This document shows, one piece after another, positions 24,954-33,940 of a DNA stretch of 54,678 nucleotides (the first letter of the stretch is position 1; each line of letters starts with the position of its first letter). The stretch comes from Ophioceras dolichostomum (lineage: Eukaryota > Ascomycota > Sordariomycetes > Magnaporthales > Ophioceraceae), in contig PYST01000272.1 in assembly GCA_003049485.1 (NCBI GenBank), positions 1 to 54,678 on the forward strand. The letters are read 5' to 3'. The notes below the pieces were generated by a model. That model saw nothing but the letters and a program-made list of their open reading frames with translations, was not told the DNA's origin and made no database searches. Position numbers and translations under genes: made by a program.

Positions 24954-26002
24954 TGTTACGAAGCACGTGGTGGTGTGTTTTGGAGAGAAATGAGCCGTGA
25001 TTGATGATTGTCTTTTTAGAGAGTGCGCTTTATGTTGTGGGGGCTGGGGATTCTGGACAGCTCCGATCGCTCGGTGCCGTTCGGGGAACCTAACCCGCCT
25101 ACCGTACCTGCTGGGCCCTTGTTGGATGACTCCAAATCCGGCTCAGATCCCCGCAGATCGCCCCCATTATTTGGTAGCTTCGACGGGCAGCTGGGGCTCC
25201 TACCGAGACGGCCATGCAGCACCGCAGCACCGCAGTACCGCAGCATCCGTACCTAACACTCTGAGGATGGGAGGGGGGTCGGGGATATGCTCATAATTAA
25301 TGTGTCTTGTGTGGGCTGAGCAGCCGAAACCCAAGGCAATGAACCCTCTTCTCTAACGGTCCCCGCCCCGCTCCACTCCGTTTGCGCGACTCCTCTTGCT
25401 AGGTCGGTCGAGTCGGTCGAGCCGGTCGAGCCGGCCGGCCACGAGTGGGCACGGAATGAAAGACTTCAAGTTGTGAGGCTCGGAGATCTCGACACTACCA
25501 ATGTGCTTGTGGCTCGGTAGACTAGGGGGGTTGGCAGAGTGGGACGGACTGATGTGGTGTGAAGATAACCGCCCCCTTGTCATTCTCTCACTGACTCGAG
25601 AGCGTCAACATTATAAGTAACTCGGGGACGTAACTGCCTCCGTGAGCCTGTTATTTCTTTTATTATTTGCCATTTTTAAATCTTTCGTGTAGCTCCAAAA
25701 CTCTCAAACCTTCATTCTTCCCTTGCTTTCCTAGCTAGAAAAAGTTCCATCAAGTTCTCCCCCTTGCTCTGTCCCATTCTCGGCATCAGGTCCGCCTTGT
25801 GATGTTCCAGTCCCAGTTGACTTCGTGACCAGGCCCTGCTGGAGCTACTCTTCTACTAGTAGCTGCAGCAAACGAAGCTGTTGTCACCTGGGCAGACCGG
25901 ATCTATCCACAGTAGGTAGATAGTAACCTCATGTTAGTGATGGGCCGACTCTAGGAACTGCTAGGGGAAACACTCGGGACCGAGGAGGACAGCGGAGTGG
26001 CA
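24954..26002. other. Intergenic region upstream of the transposase relic
   Basis: No gene seen. It contains a tandem nonamer repeat at 25404-25435 and mixed-composition DNA. Terminal repeats of the transposase element could lie near 24954-25300, but I could not identify a matching pair. Confidence 0.55.
25404..25435. repeat. 9-bp tandem repeat (GYCGGTCGA)
   Basis: Roughly three and a half copies of a nonamer, GTCGGTCGA or GCCGGTCGA. It lies in non-coding DNA between the transposase relic and the cysteine-rich protein gene. Confidence 0.8.
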
Positions 26003-26338
26003 TCAGCGCCATTGGGCAAGGGGAGGAGAAGAGAAATGGCTCTGACCAGGAAGCACAGTGCCATGGTGGCTGCAAAAGTCGCTCCACTGGCAGACGGTGT
26101 TGCTACCCTTGCAGTTGTTGATGAAGCAGCCCTGGACGTTGTCCGGGTCCCAGGGGCACGGGTACGTCCCCGGCCCACCGGGCTGGGGATCGCCGCCCCG
26201 GTTGATGCAGTCTTGTCGGTCGAGGCAGATGCAGTTCGCGCCCCACGAGTCGGTGCAGTGGCCTCCGACGGATGCGAGGGCTGGAGGTGCCGCCGCGACG
26301 GCGAGGATGGAGGTGATGGCGAGGCGTAGGGAGATCAT
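26003..26338 (-). CDS. Small secreted cysteine-rich protein, effector candidate
   Basis: 111 aa, starting at the ATG at 26338 because the next residues form a good signal peptide: MISLRLAITSILAVAAAPPALA, with cleavage likely after ALA near residue 22. (The frame stays open upstream, but that sequence is Ser/Pro-rich and resembles 5' UTR.) The mature part has nine cysteines in a regular pattern (CTDS, NCIC, QDC, YPCPW, GCF, NNC, VCQW, DFC) and is rich in Gly, Asp and Trp. No enzymatic motif is visible. Small size, signal peptide and dense cysteines fit apoplastic effectors or other fungal surface proteins. The last 20 residues contain no cysteine, and the odd cysteine count suggests a 3' intron could hide a tenth; this is inference. 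It lies in a gene-sparse stretch beside a transposase relic. Confidence 0.72.
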   Translation of the reverse strand: MISLRLAITSILAVAAAPPALASVGGHCTDSWGANCICLDRQDCINRGGDPQPGGPGTYPCPWDPDNVQGCFINNCKGSNTVCQWSDFCSHHGTVLPGQSHFSSPPLAQWR

Positions 26339-28032
26339 GGCTGTTTGCCTATCTGCAAGTGTTGTCTGAAGTGCGTGGTCAGGAGAAACTAGTGGTGGAG
26401 AGTTGGCTGCTGCTGATAGACAAGAAGAAGTGTTCGAGGGTGAGGAGGAAGAGAAGGATAAAAGCGGTGGCAGACTGTTGAAGATGGGCCTCTTTATAGC
26501 CAGAGAAGCCAAGAGAGAAGGCTTCTAGGAGGGGAAGAGGTCTCACAGTTCCTCGGCTCGTCTTGTTACATGCCCTGATGACGACGCCGAGCCGACAACA
26601 TTCCCCATCCCCGACTCGGCTGTCTCGGCCATTCGCCGCGTTCTTCCTCCCTCAGATCCAATGACGCTCTTCCATGACAGTCATGTTACCTACAGGCTAC
26701 CGTCTTGTGTCGCCGAGATTTCTACATGTTGTCTCTCAAACATGGCCGGCGGCCCGGTGTGACACTCAGCTGAAGGACCTGAAGCTGACGGCATGATCCG
26801 ACGCCAGAGCACAGCTGCAGCCAACGGGTCTCAGCCCCTTCATTCTTGATTTATGCCCGGCTACATTACGAGCTCCGGGTCCCTGATTGGCGTCCCGCCG
26901 ATCGGAATGCGATCTGAACGATGGCTACTCAGATCCTCCCGGGCTATCGTTTCAACCCCCTCCCCGGTGTTATAGGACAGATCGTGCGACCCTTGCTTAC
27001 CCGGTTACGTAAATGGTCCAGACGCCTTCTATGTTTCCAAAGCGTATTGTTGCACGACTGGTCAGTTATTCCATCCCGGTTGGCTGGCCACTAAAACCTG
27101 CTCGAAGCGATATGGTGAATGTAGGGTAGCCGCAGGGCCGGCGGGACCTGTACCTAGGTATTCTGTGATAACTGCAAGGAAATAATAGTCCAGACGGCCC
27201 GTCCTGCGCTGGAGAGCCGCGCCCACCTTTAGGAGCTCGCTCCCCTGTCATGTTAGGACTGCGGACTCTGGTTCTTTTGTTCTCGGCGGCGGGGTGGAAT
27301 GCGGAAAGGAGGGGACAAGAACTGGGAAGAACTGGGAAGACCACCAGCCTGTTGCATATTCTTGTATGGCAGGCTAGTGTCTGACGCGGAGACTGTGAGG
27401 CTTGGAAGTTGTCCTAATATTGGAGAACCCCTGTTATTATGATTCGACTGGCAAATCACACCAAGCTTTGTAGTGCGGCCAGGGGGCTACGTGTGTGTAG
27501 AGGGTGGGAACGCTGGGCCGCAACCGCTCCACGGGTTACGGCCCGCGACGATTTCTTGTCGTATATGCCTTTCAAGACAATGAAACGGCGTTGTATACGC
27601 CTAAGCACGGGCAGGTTCAAAAGTTCTTTACGAAACTCTTGAATGGACATCGACGCAACATCCCCAGTTCGGAAAGCAGGCATCTTAAACCTCGCGGGTA
27701 GTCGTCTGATGGATCTAACCTCTGGATCAGGTTTCCTTCTCGAGCTGCCTCATCACTATTGCGTATGAGAGAATTCCTATCACCTGTCATTCATTAATCC
27801 TTAAGCGGATGTTCCTCTTCTTAGCAGGTCCTTGTCTGACTCACTTTGCTTATTCTGAGTTTGCAGCTCCAACACTCCTTCGGGCTCTCGTAAAGAGCGA
27901 ACCGAATCCTCAATTAGCTTCGCTCGTCAGATTTCCACCCGATATTCGGGAAAATCAAGCTCAAACATCTGGCTGCCTCAGGCCGCACCCGCGACGACGA
28001 GCCCATCCCAGCCACAGACACAGGCCTGAGTA
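26339..28032. other. Gene-sparse region
   Basis: No confident gene. The minus strand of 27456-27683 carries an ATG-initiated 75-codon frame (MPAFRTGDVASMSIQEFRKEL at its start) that looks mildly protein-like but has no recognised family. The plus strand of 27809-28033 has another ATG-initiated frame of 74 codons ending just before the orphan exon at 28033. Both could be decayed gene pieces. A TACCTAGGTA-family copy lies at about 27150. Confidence 0.45.
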
Positions 28033-28480
28033 GTTTCGACGCCGCGAGCGCCAAGATGTGATTGCCATAATCAAGAGTGCTGATCCAAAAACGTACAAGT
28101 CCCTCATCAGATTCGAGGTCAGGAGGCTAGTAGACGGGGTCAGAGCGGTCTGCTTTATGTTGGTCCCAAAGAAGGACGACGACGAGAGCTCGGACGTCTC
28201 TGTTGCCAAACAAGGGGCCTGGCCGCATACGATCACCGTGGGCATCGTTGCGACATTCATACCGTGGACGTGGTCGTCCCAATCACGCCAAGATGATGGA
28301 GAGAATATTTACGGGGACGAGAAGACCCTCAAGACGGCTATCAAGCGCATGTACAACAGTAGAAGTAGAGTCAGCACCATCATCCAAGTGCAGCAGGAAA
28401 GTTGTAAGCACCACGGCGACATGGGCTTTTCCCTAGTGCTGGATGGGTGTGAGTTTCGTCATTACCCTCAGGTCCCTTAG
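28033..28480 (+). CDS. Orphan coding-like exon, unknown function
   Basis: An open frame from about 28033 to a stop at 28480, with no ATG near its start but a possible splice acceptor (TAG) at 28030-28032. From 28034 it reads as a plausible soluble protein (RRRERQDVIAIIKSADPKTY, then FEVRRLVDGVRAVCFMLVPK and GDEKTLKTAIKRMYNS) with balanced amino-acid composition, unlike the low-complexity frames around it. I do not recognise a family. It may be the last exon of a gene whose earlier exons I could not identify, or a fragment left by decay. The neighbouring transposase relic makes decay plausible. Confidence 0.35.
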
Positions 28481-28911
28481 CAGCATCCGTAGACCCCCTA
28501 CCTCGCCCAGTGTTGACCCTAGTGCCGCCCCAAAGCCTCCTGTGAGGGGGTAGACGAGGGAGAGGAGGGCTTGCTAGGCTTGGTACGTGTGCTAATTGTG
28601 ATGCACTGTGGTGTGACGAGGCTTGTTTTCCTCATTCCTTTTTGTTCTTTCTTTTGCCTTTTTTTTGTTCCTCTTTTTTCTCCTTCTGTTTTTGTACCAT
28701 ATCGTCCCCTTCTGGCTTCTTTCCACTTTTTCCACTTCCGCTTCATCCTTTGCTTTGTGTTCTCCGTCTCCTGTTGTTCTCCGTCTCTTTCTTCCCCCTT
28801 TCTTCCCGCTCGTTCGGAGCTCTTGTAGTAACATCGCTCCGCACCAAAGCGAGGTACCCAGAATGGCGACTCTGCAGCGTTACTGAATGATTCCTAAAGC
28901 GTTTTCTCTTT
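28481..28911. other. Intergenic, T-rich
   Basis: Strongly T/C-rich on the + strand (28620-28760). It probably includes the 3' UTR of the MFS gene. No gene seen. Confidence 0.6.
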
Positions 28912-30817
28912 CTACTGTGCCGAAGCGCCCTCATCTGGCACCACCTCCTGCTGGCCCAGCCACTTTCGCCGCCATGCCAGTCCCCTTTTCTGCAGTAGCA
29001 CAAGGAAGGGCACAGGGACGAGCCCGGCGGCCGCAAAGCCGACGAAGCACCAGCCCGGACCTAGCCTCCGGATGAGCAGATCGAGCAGGGCAAGACCGCT
29101 GGCCGCGGCCTCGCAGCGGACGAGGTTGCTGCTTGCCTGGGCGGTGGAAGGGCAGTCCGGGTGGATATCGACCAGAAGGGTGTTGAGTGTTGTGAAGACG
29201 GTTTGCATGGTGAGGCCTATTAGGAACTGGAAGACTAGTGGGACGGCCATGTGCTTTTCGATGCACGGGCGAGGACGTTAGTTCATGACTGGGAGACGGG
29301 CCAGACGGTTCCTTGAGAAGTTGAGTCTTGAGCTCGGAGGAGCGTTCCCCTTGTGAGACGGCTCAAGGTTTCCTTTGTGGAGTTAAATGAGGGACTCGGA
29401 ACCTTACAAGTTTGTACTGCAGTGACCAGCCATAACCTATGGTCAGCACCATGCATACCGCCAGATTATACTTGAGACGACCGAGGCGGGCCTCTTCTAT
29501 CGGGAACGTATTCAGGTCGTGGTCCCGTTTCTTGTCCACTAGTATCTGGTATTTGCCTGCTGTTCGCCGGTATTCACTGTTAAGAATCCTGCCTGGGAAG
29601 GCGTTGTTGATGAATAAAGTCAGTAAGTTGTTGTTGTCCTTGGGGCATACACGTAAACTGATTCAGGAAGCCGATGAGTACGGTGAGCACTGAGTGCAAG
29701 TGTTTGTCGGAGCGGGCCTCCTTGTCGTACTCGTACCTGTTGCAAAAGCCGATATGGCGCAGGCGGCCCCGAAAGGTAGGTATGCTAGCCCAGTCACTAG
29801 CCCGGATGTCTCGTAGGTGACGGCGAAGAGGCTGGAGAGCGATGCCTGGAGGCAGGTGTAGATGGTATAATAGATCCCGAACGTACAGATGGCTATGGCA
29901 GTTCCCGGGAATATCAGCAAGGCGAGCGTGCTGAACGGATTCAGCATCTGACAGCGCCTGGTCTTGCCCCGGCCGAGTTGTTGGCGCTCGGGACGGCTGG
30001 GCGAAGAACGCTGCTCCTCGTCCACCAGTTGCTCCTCTTTCCTAGCCAGTAGCGGCCAGAGGGCCTTATGCCCCCAATTTTCCGACGCTCGGTCGCTGCC
30101 ATCGCCGACGATCCGCCTCGATGTCTCGGGAAGAAACACCGTGATAGCAACCAGGGAGCATGGTGACAGCACCGAGAGGAACCAGAAGATGGACCTCCAC
30201 CCCCACCGCTGTAGTAACAGACCGCTGACTACGGGCCCGAGGCTAGGGGGGGTGTTGAGAACGAATGACACAACCCCAGCATATCCGCCACGCTCGGCGG
30301 GAGTGAAAAGGTCCCCGACGACTCCATAGGTCACAGCTTGTGAACCCGAGATGCCGGCACTCTGCAGCATCCGCAGGCAGAATAAAGCGGCGAACGAGGA
30401 CTGTAGGGCGAGCCCGACGTTCGCAGCCACATATACAGCCAGGGCGACGATCAAAATCGGTCGCCTACCCAAGTTGTCGGCCGCATCTCCGACGATGGAG
30501 GGGAAGATGCCGGCCAGGATGAGGTACGACGTGACAGTGAGGTTGATGCGCTCGGTGCTCTCGCCCAGGTCTGTGGCTAGGAAAGGAATGGCGGGGAAGT
30601 AGATGAAGCTGCTGATCGAAGAAAACCAAGCCGCGAAGGCGACGAGAGCGATGATGCATCTCTTTTGGGTAATGGAAAAGGCTGAGTACAGCGGACGGGG
30701 TTGATCCCCAGCAGGATTGGCCTGCGGCGGCGGCGCCTCGTGTTTGAAATCTGCATCGTCGCCTAGCTCTGCTGAGCTGCCATTGTCATGTGGTGGAGTC
30801 GGGGTTATTTGGCCCAT
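28912..30817 (-). CDS. MFS transporter, DHA1 drug:H+ antiporter-like, three exons
   Basis: Twelve-helix plasma-membrane exporter of the major facilitator superfamily, likely a proton-coupled drug or metabolite antiporter. Exons on the minus strand: 30817-29737, 29592-29408 and 29253-28912, giving 535 aa. After a hydrophilic N-terminus of about 50 residues come TM helices starting at KRCIIALVAFAAWF. The motif A region DNLGRRPI follows TM2. The antiporter motif C region is seen in LNTPPSLGPVVSGLLLQRWG, and WRSIFWFLSV in TM6. A charged central loop (about 240-285) precedes the second bundle. The splice ATG|RILNSEYRR and the splice QYKL|HMAVPLVFQF restore text typical of this family (long loop, then GYGWSLQ helix). 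Both introns have CTGAC or CTAAC branch points. Substrate cannot be read from sequence. The FN3K-like gene lies immediately upstream on the same strand, 455 bp away. Confidence 0.9.
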
Positions 30818-31272
30818 ATTCGAAGTGAGTTTGTGTCCCAGATTCGAGAAGATAGGTACTACCAGCTAATAAGCAAGTTCAGCTAGTCCTCTTGGAAGCT
30901 GTGGTGCTGACTTTTGTTGTGGCGTGTGGTCTCGGTTGATGCTAGCGGTACCAACATTCAACATGCAACAGCGAGGCAGGGCAGAAGCAGGGGTAGGGGT
31001 GGTGGCGGGCACCCCGCAGCAGCGATCAGTGTTGTTCGTGTGACCTGTGGCAGGCCGGGTCTGACTTCCCGACTTCTGCTGAAGGCTCTCCCGTAACTCA
31101 GATGGCGTGGTTTTATACCAATTTGCGGCTTGTTGTTGTGGTCTAAACCATTCATTCACGCAAATATGGGAGAAATGAAGGCAACAAAGCTGCTAGGTCA
31201 AAGATAACAACTCTATATCATTCTAACACCTTTGTCCACGTTTGGCTAGGCCCAATTCCCGTTGAGGGTTGG
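30818..31272. other. MFS promoter and kinase 3' region
   Basis: 455 bp between the MFS start and the kinase stop, both minus strand. It should hold the MFS promoter. No gene or clear motif seen. Confidence 0.6.
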
Positions 31273-32618
31273 TCAGATCTTTGAAGCATACATCAATTCC
31301 GCAATCTCCTCATCAGTCCCCACCGGATCCTCGGACCTGACCTCCTCGGGCGCGTACTCCTTGACAAGATACTCCAGCTCGGCTAAAGCCTGGACGCGGG
31401 CCTCATGGCCCGGGACGTGTGCCGAGTACATCAGCCTGGCCTCGACGCTGTACAGGCGGTTCCTGTCGTCGCGCTGCTCCTTCAGGTCCTCCTCCACAAA
31501 GTGCTTGAAGTACTCCCTGCGGTAGTCGATCTGCTTCATGCTGTGGTGGTCGACGCGCCACATGCCGAGCTCCATCTCGTGGTGCGCGTAGTAGGCGCAC
31601 GAGTCGAAAATGTAGATCTCGCCGGTGCGCAGGTCCGTGCCGATGTTGCCCTCCCAGAGGTCGCCGTGGATGAGGCACGGCTTGACGGATCGGCCGTCCT
31701 GCTCCAGCGGGCCGAGGAGCCGCGGGATCACCTTCTCCTGCGTGATGCGCATCGCGTCATCGAGCTCCTCCCAAGGGCCGTTAAACTTGCGGTCGAGATC
31801 GTAGACGCCGCCGAGCAGCTTGCCGAAGAACGACACCCAGCTGCTGTCCCACTCGACGTTGATCGGCAGCTTCCCGTCGAAGGGGACCTCGTGAAGCCCG
31901 AACTTGCCCGTTGGCGAGGCGCTCTTTTTGTGGAGCTCGGCGATCCGCTCGGCCAGCCCGACTGGGTCGGGGCGGGGATGGTGGATGTCCTCGTAGTCGC
32001 ATAGGAAGAAGTACGCGTTCTGCTCGTCGAGGCACCTTCCCCATCCACGCGGCTGTGGGACAAGCGACGGCATGGTATTGAAGAGTTCCAACATACAGGT
32101 GTACTCCCCTCTGACGCGACCCTCCGCATGCTCGCCTCTGACGAGCTGAAAAGCAGATGCGTTTATTGCGCCGTCGATTAGAAAGATCCCCTCTAGGCTT
32201 TCGACAGCACTAGTGCAAAACTACCTAGGTGCCTAGGGACTACCTAGGTGCCTAAGGTAGGTCGGTAAATACCTAGTAGTTACGTGCTTCGTTTGCAACT
32301 TGCCTTCAAGAAGTATTCGTGAATGGACCCATCGACATTTGTAGCAGTGACCCGAATGCAGGACGCCCAGGCAGAATTTCCATACGGCTCGGCCGACTCG
32401 AATTCCTGTCCGTTACTGAAAGCTGAACGAGAATTCGCCAAACAAGTGGCAGTGTCAGCTGCGAAGGCTAATGTGGGGGCTCTGGCATTCCTCTGATGAT
32501 TGATGCTGCACATACCATTGATGACGGCACGATCAATGGTTGGCTGGCCTGGCACTCTCACATCCTTGAGAGCAGCGGGTGAGCGGGGCAGGCAGATGGT
32601 CGCCGTGGCCGATGCCAT
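31273..32618 (-). CDS. Fructosamine/ketosamine-3-kinase family protein, three exons, one GC-AG intron
   Basis: FN3K-type kinases phosphorylate sugar moieties of glycated proteins or small amines, triggering deglycation; related to aminoglycoside phosphotransferases. Exons: 32618-32516, 32422-32304 and 32145-31273, giving 364 aa. Exon 2 carries the N-lobe pattern PYGNSAWASCIRV...EYFLK with the ATP-binding lysine. Exon 3 opens with LVRGEHAEGRVRGEYTC. The Brenner motif CLIHGDLWEGNIG is at about 232-244, and the metal-binding motif IYIFDSCAYYAHHEMELGMW follows. Lengths and motif spacing match the family. The second intron (32146-32303) begins GCAAGT, a GC donor in otherwise perfect consensus, and is largely made of CTACCTAGGTGCC-type repeats. 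The ATG at 32618 has a strong context (CCCCATGG). Substrate is unknown. Confidence 0.9.
32221..32281. repeat. Cluster of TACCTAGGTA-family motifs inside the kinase intron
   Basis: Two 15-bp direct copies of CTACCTAGGTGCCTA (32221-32235 and 32240-32254) are followed by AAGGTAGG and TACCTAG fragments. The cluster fills over a third of the 158-bp GC-AG intron. Confidence 0.85.
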
Positions 32619-33940
32619 GGGGGGCAATCCACTGGCTGGAGTGTCGGCGAAATCGTGCCATGTACCTAGGTAGGTAGGTAGGTATTTAGAGGGAGGCGGT
32701 GAGCAACCTTAGGGAGATCATCGCAGAGAATCCCAGAAGTTGAGAGGGGCGAAGAGCGCGGAAAGTCTGGAATTGTTCGATGCTAGATGGGCTGTGCCTA
32801 AGTTTTCCTATTTGCTTCATAAAAAGAGAGCTAAGTGCCGTTTCGCCGCCCAAAATCGTCCGTAGTAGCTGCGCACGCGTGTGTTCGGTGGGCGGCCAGA
32901 ACAAAGAAAGCTTAAAAATTTGGTGAGAGAGGAGCAGGAGCAGGGGAGGGCCTGGGATCCTGGCCAGGGAAGTTTTGGAGGCGGCCCGACCGAATGGCTG
33001 GGGCCCTTATCCGCCGCTTTTGGCCAGCCCAGCCAGCTGCAGAGAGGCTCTGGTCACTCGGCCAGCCTCTCCAGTGTCATCTTCAATCTCCCCCAGCCAG
33101 GCCTTATTGCCAACGCCAAGCCATTTGGGGGCCGGCCTGCGTTCGGATTGCGGAAGCACAGAATATCCGCTAATCTACCTAGACCTGAAGCTCCCCCCCG
33201 CTGGACCGGAGGCTCGAGCGAGCGCCTCGCGGGCGGCTGTCTGTAGACAAAAACCAGACCGGGTGGGGGTTTGCGGGATGGGTCGGGACGAAAGTGCACT
33301 TTTACCCAGACGCTTGCATGTTCAGCGGCAAAGGTGATAGCGACCAACCAGTCAGCGGCGTCGAAGCAAGCCACCAAGATGATGATGCCTGACATGGCCT
33401 GCGGCCAACTGCATCGGAACCAATACAACAGCCTGAAGTAAGGCCGAATATTCGGTCCAATGCTGCCCGGAACAATTGTACCGCCAGCCCCGCACCCTGG
33501 TCGTGGTCGCCTGCCCGCCCGGTCCCCTGGCCGCATGGCCACTGGGTCGATCAGTGGTATAAGTATTCCGGAGGGAGGTACGGCGTATGATCATCGAATA
33601 CTGCTAGCCCCCTTACATGCATTCGATGCACCCCACCCGCAAGGCTTAGGTTGAAAAACAGCCCAATCCTATAAACCGCTGTTGGGGGTAGTGCGGGGAA
33701 TTAATTAGCTAGGTCCCGTCGCCGGGAGTATGCCCACACGAGTCGCTGTTGTCGCGCCCTGATCCCTGGGCGCTGGGTCCTGCACGGCAGAACCCCTGAA
33801 TCATAGTTGGGTTTCCCCTGCTATTCGGACTTCTCCCCATCGTCCTCGAGTCCTGGACCTCGATACCTGTAGGTACAGAACCGAGAACCAACCCGGCTGA
33901 CACGCCGCGCACTTTCTTCTGTGTGCTGTGCTTCCGATAG
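32619..33940. other. Divergent intergenic region between kinase and NLR
   Basis: 1.3 kb containing the kinase promoter and, on the other side, the presumed 5' end of the NLR. A TACCTAGGTAGGTAGGTAGGTA tract lies at 32663-32683. A plausible NLR leader intron runs from about 33873 (GTACAG) through a CTGAC at 33897 to an AG at 33940. ATGs in 33500-33940 open only short frames, so the NLR start codon is not identified. Confidence 0.5.

Noticed and set aside
24000..29000. Repeat-induced point mutation (RIP) signature around the transposase relic.
   Set aside because: GC content is not depressed and no TA-rich blocks are visible, so I see no clear RIP by eye; a dinucleotide index would be needed.
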